A model generated the notes under the pieces. The model saw only the letters and a list, made by a program, of their open reading frames with translations, searched no databases and was not told the DNA's origin. A stretch of DNA of 5,146 bases from Opitutia bacterium UBA5964 (GTDB taxonomy: Bacteria; Verrucomicrobiota; Verrucomicrobiia; Opitutales; Coraliomargaritaceae). Each line of letters starts with the position of its first letter. Position 1 is the first letter of the stretch. Where the stretch lies: assembly GCA_002430605.1 (NCBI GenBank), contig DJBY01000059.1, positions 1 to 5,146 on the forward strand, read 5' to 3'. The translations under genes and the position numbers were made by a program. Positions 1 through 5,146 of the stretch are shown piece by piece.

Positions 1-62
1 AAATTGAAGCTGCAAAGCCCTGATGGACTTAGCAAGAGATTTTTCGGAGGCGCTAAGGATTT

Positions 63-812
63 TTATTCCTCGTCGTCGAACAGACCATCGGCGAGATCCA
101 GATTGGAATGAACGGCTTTAACATCCTCCAAACCATCCAAAATCTCAATCAAATGCAGCACTTTACGTGCGGTTTCCTTATCACTGATGGGCACGAGGAT
201 ATTGGGCAAATAAACCAGATCCGACTCTTCTGATTCGATCCCCTTGGCACTCAAGGCCTGTGAAACCGAGTCATAAGCGGACATCGGGCAAATCACCTCG
301 AAGTGATCACCTTCGTTTTTGATGTCCTCCGCGCCCGCTTCGAGCGCCACATCCATCAATGTTTCTTCATCGGTCTGCTTCGCATCGATAATGAACTGGC
401 CGACACGATCGAACTGAAACGACACCGCACCGACGCCGGCGAGATTGCCGCCGTTCTTGCCCATCGTGCTACGCACTTCGGAAGCAGAGCGATTTTTATT
501 ATCGGTCGTAATCTCAACGATCAGCCCCACACCACTCGGCGCATAGCCCTCATAAACGATTTCTTCGTAAACGACGCCCGGCAATTCACCCGTGCCTTTT
601 TTGATCGCACGCTCGACATTATCAGACGGCATGTTCGCCTCTTTTGCTTTCGCAACCACGGTGCGCAAGCGTGGATTCATCGTAGGATCACCGCCACCAG
701 CGCGAGCGGCGAGCGTGATGTCCTTACTGATCACGCTGAAAATTTTACCGCGCTTGGCGTCTGTAGCACCCTTTGCACGTTTGATTGTAGCCCATTTACT
801 GTGTCCTGACAT
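63..812 (-). CDS. yebC: YebC/PmpR/TACO1 family protein (translation or transcription regulator)
   Basis: The 249-residue product is a full-length YebC family protein (E. coli YebC is about the same size). The start is fixed by the family's conserved N-terminus, MSGHSKWATIKRAKG, and by DAKRGKIF (residues 18-25). Other family signatures follow: AGGGDPTMNPRLR (38-50), KEANMPSDNVERAIKKGTGE (57-76), YEGYAPSGVGLIVE (87-100) and TDNKNRSASEVRS (103-115). The tail is acidic (DDEE). Family knowledge: members were first described as DNA-binding regulators (PmpR). More recent work places bacterial YebC and mitochondrial TACO1 at the ribosome, where they relieve stalling at proline-rich stretches. Which role applies here cannot be read from the sequence. 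The gene lies 89 bases downstream of yidC on the same strand and may share its transcript. No clear Shine-Dalgarno sequence precedes the ATG; the upstream bases are a run of seven T followed by AGAT. Identification is very secure, the molecular role is not. Confidence 0.96.
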   Translation of the reverse strand: MSGHSKWATIKRAKGATDAKRGKIFSVISKDITLAARAGGGDPTMNPRLRTVVAKAKEANMPSDNVERAIKKGTGELPGVVYEEIVYEGYAPSGVGLIVEITTDNKNRSASEVRSTMGKNGGNLAGVGAVSFQFDRVGQFIIDAKQTDEETLMDVALEAGAEDIKNEGDHFEVICPMSAYDSVSQALSAKGIESEESDLVYLPNILVPISDKETARKVLHLIEILDGLEDVKAVHSNLDLADGLFDDEE

Positions 813-901
813 ATCTAAAAAAAGCTGAATAATGAAACGCTGAAATAGTGAAATACTGAAACTCGCGCAGCGCGCATCACGAGATCCAAAGGGGTGGGTG
901 G
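813..901. other. yidC-yebC intergenic spacer with iterated TGAAA motif
   Basis: This is an 89-base non-coding gap between yidC and yebC. On the plus strand it holds TGAA at 826 and TGAAA at 833, 841, 849 and 858, so five units 7-9 bases apart. Next to them is a GC-rich segment (862-883) with CTCG and CGAG at its ends and GCGC repeats inside, which could fold. On the minus (transcribed) strand this hairpin is followed by T-rich but interrupted sequence, so it is at best a weak terminator. No promoter for yebC with good -35 and -10 boxes is evident. Confidence 0.5.
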
Positions 902-2731
902 TTATTTATTTTTCTTGCGTGGCTTCGTGCTCGGCGAACCACTTTTACCTGTCGATGTCGCAGCTTTCGTAGCGACGACGGGCTTCAATTCTTCATCCGG
1001 ACGACTATTAATGATCTTCTGTTGAAGAATCGTCAAAAGATTTTGCACGGTCCAATAGAGGACCAGGCCAGATGAGAAATTGTAAAGGAAGACCAAAAAG
1101 ATGAAGGGCAAGAACTTGAAAATCTTTTGCTGTGCCGGGTCCGCAGTCGGCGAAACAGGCATCATGCGCATTTGGAAGAACATTGTGAGGCCCATGATCA
1201 ATGGTAGAATGTTCAACGGATAGCCGGCAATATACGTCAAGGTATCCGGCATCGACAGGTCACTCACCCACAGGAACGACTCGTGGCGCAGCTCTGAGGC
1301 AGAACGAAGCATATAGAACAGGCCGAGGAAGATCGGCATCTGGATTAGCATCGGCAAGCACCCGGCGACCGGATTGACCTGATTTTCCTTAAAGACCTTG
1401 AGGGTCTCTTGCTGTAGTTTCTGAGGGTTATCCTTATATTTCTCCTTGAGCTCTGCCATCGGCCCTTGGATCTTGGCCATGCGCTTCTGCGAGCGACTCG
1501 CTTTAGCTGAGAGCGGCCAGAACAGTGTCTTAATGCAGATCGTCATAATCACGATCGACCAACCCCAACTAGGAACGACCGAATGAATCGCATACATGAA
1601 GGAAAGCAGTAACTTACTAATAAAGCTGAGAAAGCCGAACTGCATGACTTCGTCCTGCTGATTGCCCAGCGCTTGTAGGCGCTTAAATTCCTTCGGCCCG
1701 ACGTAGAAATCAAAATCTAGGGTCTTGGCACTGCCTGCAGCGACGGTGCCGACCTCGTAACCAACACTGCCGGAGATACCTGGGCGACCACGTGTGCCAT
1801 CTTCAGCTGCAGGCGCCTCGACTGGATAAATAAACAAATCGCGACCCATCGTTTCTGAACTCAGCACTGCAGCGAAAAACTGATTCTTGACCGACGCCCA
1901 CTCACAGCGAACAGATTGTTCTAGCTGTTCGACTGGAGCACTGGCACCGATACCTAAAAATCCCTTGCCGCCAGTGAGTTTGTTAATCGCGATGAACTCC
2001 GCATCTTCGCCGTCAAAATACCCAACATTCAAGAACGCCGGCAGTTGCTTTTCTGCAACTGGCCGCGAGGTGCCCAAATTCAAATAAATCGTCGACAGCG
2101 CCTGCGGTGTGGCGGCTTGATTATTAAAAGTAGTGCTGTGGCGGATAATGTAAGGGTCTTGCTCAGAACCCTCGTGCGCGAGCGAATAGGTGCGGCGCAG
2201 CGCCAGCCCATCACCAGAGTTAAACACGAACGTGATCGAATCCGCGGTCTGTTGCTCGATCGTATAGGGCAGGGCAAATTCCTGCATGCCACCATCGCGC
2301 CCAGCGAGGCTAAGGCTCAGTGCGGGCAGACGACCATCTGTATTGAAGACATAATCGTCGCGCTGGCCTGTTTTCGTTTGCAAAAACTCGACTGTGCGAA
2401 TCGCTCCGCCAAGGGTCGTAAACTCGACCTCGATAAAGTCATTTGAGAGCGTGACGACTTGTTCGGCGGCGACCACCGTGGGCTGCGCGACCACTGCGGC
2501 GACCTCAAGGGATTGAGTCAGTAGTCCCAAGATATCCTCACCCGCCAAGGCTGCAGGGTCTGTGCCGATCGCATCGCCGACAGAGGCTTCGACCATCGCT
2601 TGGTCGAGCGCCGCAGCCGCTTGCTGCTGTTGCTGAACCTGCTGGTTCTTTAAATCGTTGGTCTGCTTATACATGAAGCCGATACCGGCTGCGATGCAGA
2701 TGATTCCTAAAATTGTATTTTTCTTATCCAT
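902..2731 (-). CDS. yidC: Membrane protein insertase YidC
   Basis: The 609-residue product is the YidC/Oxa1/Alb3 insertase, which integrates and folds inner-membrane proteins alone or with SecYEG. Residues 7-21 form the N-terminal membrane anchor. A Gln-rich linker follows (29-37), then a beta-rich periplasmic domain (about 92-350). The conserved insertase core comprises an amphipathic helix (367-387), TM2 (389-407), a charged cytoplasmic hairpin (408-455), TM3 (456-478, with NPVAGCLPMLIQMPIF at 453-468), TM4 (about 505-522), TM5 (536-551) and TM6 (552-573, with SSGLVLYWTVQNLLTILQQ). The C-terminal tail is basic (PRKKNK), as expected for ribosome contact. By alignment to E. coli GFSIIIITFIVRGIMYPL, the groove arginine R366 corresponds to Lys401 here. 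The start codon lies inside the end of yidD (8-base overlap), with no recognisable ribosome binding site, suggesting coupled translation. The large periplasmic domain indicates a diderm host. Confidence 0.98.
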   Translation of the reverse strand: MDKKNTILGIICIAAGIGFMYKQTNDLKNQQVQQQQQAAAALDQAMVEASVGDAIGTDPAALAGEDILGLLTQSLEVAAVVAQPTVVAAEQVVTLSNDFIEVEFTTLGGAIRTVEFLQTKTGQRDDYVFNTDGRLPALSLSLAGRDGGMQEFALPYTIEQQTADSITFVFNSGDGLALRRTYSLAHEGSEQDPYIIRHSTTFNNQAATPQALSTIYLNLGTSRPVAEKQLPAFLNVGYFDGEDAEFIAINKLTGGKGFLGIGASAPVEQLEQSVRCEWASVKNQFFAAVLSSETMGRDLFIYPVEAPAAEDGTRGRPGISGSVGYEVGTVAAGSAKTLDFDFYVGPKEFKRLQALGNQQDEVMQFGFLSFISKLLLSFMYAIHSVVPSWGWSIVIMTICIKTLFWPLSAKASRSQKRMAKIQGPMAELKEKYKDNPQKLQQETLKVFKENQVNPVAGCLPMLIQMPIFLGLFYMLRSASELRHESFLWVSDLSMPDTLTYIAGYPLNILPLIMGLTMFFQMRMMPVSPTADPAQQKIFKFLPFIFLVFLYNFSSGLVLYWTVQNLLTILQQKIINSRPDEELKPVVATKAATSTGKSGSPSTKPRKKNK

Positions 2732-3074
2732 CTAAAAGTGCGTTGAGGTGTGCTGAAATGTCTTCTTTCTCCTGCTTGTTCAAGCTCGGAAGCGGGTCAT
2801 ATCCGCCTGGGTGCCAAGGGTGGCAACGTAGAATACGTCGAAACGCGTACCACGACCCGCGCCAAAACCCATATTGCAAGAACGCGGAACGCGCGTAGCA
2901 AGAGCAGGTCGGCTGGAAGCGGCAGCTGCAGTTGGAGCCGAAGAAGACCTGCTTCAACGGCGAGAGTGTTAATTGATAGATGCGCACAAGCACCGCTGCC
3001 AACTGCGCTAGTAGCGACGGCGTGCGTCCCGCCCGATGTGGTGCCGATTGGGCCTGTTTCAGTTCGTCGTTCAT
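2724..3074 (-). CDS. yidD: Membrane protein insertion efficiency factor YidD
   Basis: The 116-residue product belongs to the YidD family (formerly DUF37, 'haemolytic domain'), a small peripheral inner-membrane protein that assists YidC-dependent insertion. An amphipathic helix at about residues 20-38 precedes the core. The family signature is clear: LTLSPL (35-40), CRFQPTCSCYA (51-61), and ILRCHPWHPGGYDPLP (81-96). The conserved cysteines are C51, C57 and C84; C49 and C59 are additional. The C-terminal 20 residues are charged and variable, as is usual. It begins one base after the rnpA stop codon (TAG G ATG) and its last codons overlap the yidC start by 8 bases. This is the canonical rnpA-yidD-yidC arrangement and implies translational coupling on both sides. 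Only a weak ribosome binding site is visible, so reinitiation after rnpA is plausible. Length and motifs are typical, with no sign of damage. Confidence 0.97.
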   Translation of the reverse strand: MNDELKQAQSAPHRAGRTPSLLAQLAAVLVRIYQLTLSPLKQVFFGSNCSCRFQPTCSCYARSAFLQYGFWRGSWYAFRRILRCHPWHPGGYDPLPSLNKQEKEDISAHLNALLDG

Positions 3075-3075
3075 C

Positions 3076-3450
3076 CTATTGCTCAGCTGGTAGATCGACC
3101 GCGGCCTCCGTTAGTATAGTCGCACAGGCGCGTAAGTAGCGTGACTCCAAGTCACTGAAGCTGTGCCGATCAAAGCTGGCCCGCAGCACGATCACGATAT
3201 CGCTGCCAAGCGGCAACGCCGATTCATGCTGGCGAAAAAGCTCACGGAACGTCCGCTTACCGAGATTGCGTTTCACTGCATTCCCGACGCGTCGGGATGC
3301 AATCACCCCGAAGCGGCGTGCGGCGCCCTCATCAACCGCGAGTCGACGGCACTGAAAAATAAAAGGCCCGCACAGGATACGTTTACCCTGATTGCGGACC
3401 TCTTGAAATTCGCGCGGTTTACGCAGACGCTTAGAAGTCGGGATGCCCAT
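3076..3450 (-). CDS. rnpA: Ribonuclease P protein component
   Basis: The 124-residue basic product is the protein subunit of RNase P, which binds the catalytic RNA and the 5' leader of precursor tRNAs. The N-terminal RLRKPREFQEVRNQGKR (8-24) matches the family's first helix and strand (usual form RL.k..dF..v...G.r). The core helix carries ASRRVGNAVKRNLGKRTFRE (51-70), equivalent to the RNR signature, and SDIVIVLR (83-90) is the conserved late strand. In the signature the usual RNRxKR reads RNLGKR (residues 61-66), so the third position is Leu63 and not Arg. The rest of the motif is intact and the protein is full length, so it is probably functional. The ATG is supported by GAGGT nine bases upstream and by the 28-base distance to the rpmH stop. 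It is the second gene of the conserved rpmH-rnpA-yidD-yidC cluster. Confidence 0.95.
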   Translation of the reverse strand: MGIPTSKRLRKPREFQEVRNQGKRILCGPFIFQCRRLAVDEGAARRFGVIASRRVGNAVKRNLGKRTFRELFRQHESALPLGSDIVIVLRASFDRHSFSDLESRYLRACATILTEAAVDLPAEQ

Positions 3451-3459
3451 GGCTCCGTG

Positions 3460-3464
3460 ACCTC
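3460..3464 (-). promoter_or_regulatory. Ribosome binding site of rnpA
   Basis: GAGGT on the minus strand lies nine bases before the rnpA ATG and supports that start. A GGAG only two bases before the ATG is too close to act. Confidence 0.6.
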
Positions 3465-3478
3465 ATTTACGCTCCGTC

Positions 3479-3619
3479 TTAGACGGAAGCAGAGAGGCTG
3501 TGACGGCCCTTCGCTCGGCGTGCAGCAAGAACCTTGCGGCCACCGCGTGTTGCATTACGTGCGCGAAACCCGAATTTACGAGCGCGGCGAAGTTTTGAAG
3601 GTCTGTATGTTGGTCCCAT
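3479..3619 (-). CDS. rpmH: 50S ribosomal protein L34
   Basis: This short gene encodes a 46-residue, strongly basic protein that matches bL34 along its whole length. The N-terminus reads MGPTYRPSKLRRARKFGFRA and the middle contains RNATRGGRKVLAARRAKGR (21-39). These correspond to the family's T(F/Y)QPS..KR.R..GFRaRm.T..GR.vL..RRAKGR pattern. The size equals E. coli L34 (46 residues). L34 is a structural protein of the large ribosomal subunit. The stop codon is TAA and the ATG is preceded by AGGAC seven to eight bases upstream. It is the first gene of the minus-strand cluster, with rnpA 28 bases downstream, and sits directly behind a promoter with a perfect TTGACA box. The identification is secure from sequence and position. 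Confidence 0.97.
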   Translation of the reverse strand: MGPTYRPSKLRRARKFGFRARNATRGGRKVLAARRAKGRHSLSASV

Positions 3620-3625
3620 GATGTT

Positions 3626-3630
3626 GTCCT
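3626..3630 (-). promoter_or_regulatory. Ribosome binding site of rpmH
   Basis: AGGAC on the minus strand, with seven bases between AGGA and C plus spacer and the ATG at 3619, is the clearest Shine-Dalgarno match in the window. It decides the rpmH start. Confidence 0.65.
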
Positions 3631-3654
3631 GTGAAAATTGGAGAAAAGCGGAGG

Positions 3655-3683
3655 AGAAAAACCTCAGATACCGTCGCTGTCAA
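3655..3683 (-). promoter_or_regulatory. Probable sigma-70 type promoter of the rpmH-rnpA-yidD-yidC operon
   Basis: A perfect -35 hexamer TTGACA lies at 3683-3678 on the minus strand. With an ideal 17-base spacer the -10 position reads TTTTCT (3660-3655), which keeps only three of the six consensus bases. Transcription would start near 3648, giving a leader of roughly 30 bases before rpmH. The -35 match and its position right upstream of the first gene favour it; the poor -10 box limits confidence. Confidence 0.5.
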
Positions 3684-3848
3684 GGCATGATCTAGTAGAT
3701 TTCTGCACTAAAATTTGCCCGACCACTGAGGTACAGACCCGAGAAGCCGTCAAAAATATCAAAAAAAGACACATTCTCACTTCGAATACTTGCAAGTTAG
3801 ATCGAGACATAGAAAGATCAGGCAACTAATCATTCGAGACCGAACACT

Positions 3849-4997
3849 ATGGCTACACTGACTCCCGCATCGCTCAACGCTTCAAAGAAAAAGAAACTCA
3901 GTTTCGCCGAGGGGCAAAGACTCGCCAAGCGGAAGTCCTACGAGAAGCAAGCCCCGCGAAAGAAAGTCAAACTGCAGGAGCTCACCGTCTTCACCCAGCA
4001 GCTAGCTGCCATGCTCGAAGCCGGCCTCCCGTTGGTCACCGCACTAGAAGCGCTCGAGGATCAGACTGAAAACCCGGTTTTCCAAATCATCATCCGTAAT
4101 GTTCGCACCGACGTGTCGGCGGGTAAATCGTTCTCCGACTCCTGCGCCGTCTATCCGCGCGCCTTTCCAAATCTCTTCGTTTCCATGGTCGAAGCCGGTG
4201 AAGCGAGTGGCGGCCTTGCCGAAATTCTAGATAAAACCTCGGTCTACTTTGAAGAGACCGTCAAGTTGATGAAACAGATTAAAGGCGCCATGACCTACCC
4301 GATCGCCGTCATCGGCCTCTCGGTCGGCCTCGTCAACATCCTGCTGATCTTTGTCATCCCTGTGTTTGCCGAGATGTTTGCAGACTTCGGCCAGGAGTTG
4401 CCAAAACCAACCCAGATTCTGATCGACCTCAGCGAATTCCTAAAGTCCTACATCGTCTTCCTCATTATCGGCTTGGCCGCCTTCGTTTGGGCCTTCAAAC
4501 GCGTCGTCTCGACGCCGAAAGGACGCAGGATTAAAGACCAGACCATGCTCAAGCTGCCGGTCATTGGCGAACTTACACGCAAAGTCTGCCTGTCACGCTT
4601 TTGCCGCACCTACGCCATCTTAATGCGAGCCGGAGTCCCTATCCTGCGCACTCTCGAAATCGTCCGCAAGGCATCCGACAACACCTATATCGAAACAGCC
4701 TGCAAAGAGGTTTCCAAGCACATCAGCCAAGGCGGGCAGGTCTCTGAAGTGCTCGCAATTGACCCGTACTTTCCGCCGATGGTCAAACACATGACCCGTG
4801 CGGGGGAACAAACTGGCAACGTCGATGGTATGATGGTCAAAGTAGCTGACTTTTACGACAGCGAAGTCGACACCCTCGTCGCCGCACTGACCTCCCTGAT
4901 GGAACCACTGTTGATATGCTTTCTCGGTATTGTCGTCGGCGGCATCGTCATGGCTATGTTCCTACCGATCTTCCAGCTCTCCAGCGTCGTCGGGTAA
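3849..4997 (+). CDS. Type II secretion system F / type IV pilus PilC family inner-membrane protein
   Basis: The 382-residue product is a GspF/PilC family polytopic protein, the inner-membrane platform that links the assembly ATPase to pilin or pseudopilin polymerisation. Two T2SSF domains are present. The first (about 46-170) has VFTQQLAAMLEAGLPLVTAL (47-66) and MVEAGEASGGLAEIL (113-127). The second (about 247-373) has SRFCRTYAILMRAGVPILRT (249-268) and RAGEQTGNVDGMM (317-329). Membrane segments lie at about 150-172, 199-216 and 352-374, and the end (FLPIFQLSSVVG) matches the family C-terminus. The N-terminus is unusual: residues 12-41 form a Lys/Arg-rich tail in place of the roughly 60-residue module that usually precedes the first domain. 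No good ribosome binding site precedes the ATG. It is divergent from rpmH, and no other secretion or pilus gene is visible, so GspF and PilC cannot be told apart. Complete, with no frameshift. Confidence 0.93.
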   Translation: MATLTPASLNASKKKKLSFAEGQRLAKRKSYEKQAPRKKVKLQELTVFTQQLAAMLEAGLPLVTALEALEDQTENPVFQIIIRNVRTDVSAGKSFSDSCAVYPRAFPNLFVSMVEAGEASGGLAEILDKTSVYFEETVKLMKQIKGAMTYPIAVIGLSVGLVNILLIFVIPVFAEMFADFGQELPKPTQILIDLSEFLKSYIVFLIIGLAAFVWAFKRVVSTPKGRRIKDQTMLKLPVIGELTRKVCLSRFCRTYAILMRAGVPILRTLEIVRKASDNTYIETACKEVSKHISQGGQVSEVLAIDPYFPPMVKHMTRAGEQTGNVDGMMVKVADFYDSEVDTLVAALTSLMEPLLICFLGIVVGGIVMAMFLPIFQLSSVVG

Positions 4998-5146
4998 TCC
5001 GCCATAATCGCAGTTCAGACTTAGCCGGCACTAAACTCCGCCCGTTCGACCTCACCGCAGGCTGCATCTGTGCGGCGACAACTGGGCTGGAGAGTTCGGC
5101 GGCAGTGAGCAGTGGCAGTTGCACCCGCATTTTCCCACCGCTGCTT
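4998..5146. other. Region downstream of the gspF/pilC-like gene, no gene supported
   Basis: The last 149 bases contain no open frame with recognisable protein features on either strand. Open stretches exist (plus strand after a TAG near 5024, and a minus-strand frame running into the end of the gspF-like gene), but neither has a credible start or familiar motif. A weak hairpin, CCGCA paired with TGCGG around 5055-5075, lacks a following T run, so I do not call it a terminator. GGCAGT is repeated at 5101 and 5114. Confidence 0.4.

Larger units (their letters stand above)
3620..3848. other. Divergent intergenic region between rpmH and the gspF/pilC-like gene
   Basis: These 229 bases hold the start signals for both directions. 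The rpmH promoter lies near its left end (3655-3683). Two short palindromes, ATCTAGTAGAT (3690-3700) and ACTTGCAAGT (3788-3797), and an A-rich tract (3751-3767) occupy the rest. TCGAGAC occurs twice in direct orientation (3802 and 3834) just before the plus-strand gene. No DnaA boxes of the TTATCCACA type are seen, so this is not an obvious replication origin. No convincing plus-strand promoter could be picked. A 63-codon open frame from a TTG here shows no coding signs. Confidence 0.6.

Noticed and set aside
28..57. Inverted repeat CTTAGC...GCTAAG downstream of yebC as a terminator
   Set aside because: Six-base arms with an 18-base loop and no T run after the stem on the minus strand; too weak to call.
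303..809. A 168-codon open frame on the plus strand opposite yebC
   Set aside because: It lies wholly antisense to a well-conserved gene, is rich in Arg, His, Ile and Phe in the way antisense frames are, and has no recognisable motif.
862..883. GC-rich hairpin after yidC as an intrinsic terminator
   Set aside because: The outer stem is only four pairs, the inner GCGC pairing is ambiguous, and the following T-rich sequence is interrupted; at most weak attenuation.
2750..3139. A 129-codon plus-strand frame opposite yidD and the end of rnpA
   Set aside because: Low-complexity Ser/Arg/Ala composition typical of an antisense shadow; yidD on the other strand is certain.
3163..3621. A 152-codon plus-strand frame opposite rnpA and rpmH
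   Set aside because: Both opposite genes are certain from family motifs. The frame is a by-product of their composition, with no ribosome binding site or known domain.
3638..3829. A 63-codon plus-strand frame in the divergent intergenic region
   Set aside because: It would start at TTG without a ribosome binding site and run through the rpmH promoter; the product has no familiar features.
3620..3848. Possible replication origin, because rpmH-rnpA is often beside oriC
   Set aside because: No DnaA-box-like TTATCCACA motifs and no dnaA or dnaN gene in the window.
4998..5146. Partial gene entering from the right edge on the minus strand
   Set aside because: The longest minus-strand frame runs on into the gspF/pilC-like coding region and shows no recognisable sequence; another minus frame is rich in Cys and Arg and looks non-coding.

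Overview
The window holds a compact block of housekeeping genes read on the minus strand (rpmH, rnpA, yidD, yidC, yebC, entered from position 3619 down to 63). A type II secretion / type IV pilus inner-membrane platform gene (GspF/PilC family) is read divergently on the plus strand (3849-4997). No mobile element, CRISPR array, tRNA or rRNA is visible. The host is a bacterium with a Gram-negative style envelope: YidC has the large periplasmic domain and N-terminal anchor found in diderms. The style of YebC, L34 and YidC resembles Verrucomicrobiota, perhaps marine Opitutae. That placement is an impression from remembered family sequences, not a search, and is only moderately secure.

Layout. Positions 1-62 are the flank downstream of yebC with no gene. 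yebC (63-812) encodes a ribosome-associated / regulatory protein of the YebC/TACO1 family. An 89-base gap (813-901) carries a small iterated TGAAA motif. yidC (902-2731) encodes the membrane insertase, overlapped by 8 bases by yidD (2724-3074). rnpA (3076-3450) encodes the protein subunit of RNase P and ends one base before yidD begins. rpmH (3479-3619) encodes 46-residue ribosomal protein L34, and 28 bases separate it from rnpA. The divergent intergenic region (3620-3848) contains a convincing -35 box for rpmH, and two short palindromes. The gspF/pilC-like gene follows, and 4998-5146 contains no gene I can support.

The five minus-strand genes make biological sense together. L34 and RNase P protein serve ribosome and tRNA production. 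YidD and YidC insert nascent proteins into the inner membrane. YebC-family proteins act on translation or transcription. Tight spacing and overlaps from rnpA to yidC point to one transcript with translational coupling. yebC may be read on the same transcript or separately.

I did not find a new biological system here. The points most worth a second look are modest: a variant RNR motif in RnpA, a GspF/PilC protein whose usual N-terminal region is replaced by a short basic tail, a yidC start without a visible ribosome binding site, and small repeats in the intergenic regions.
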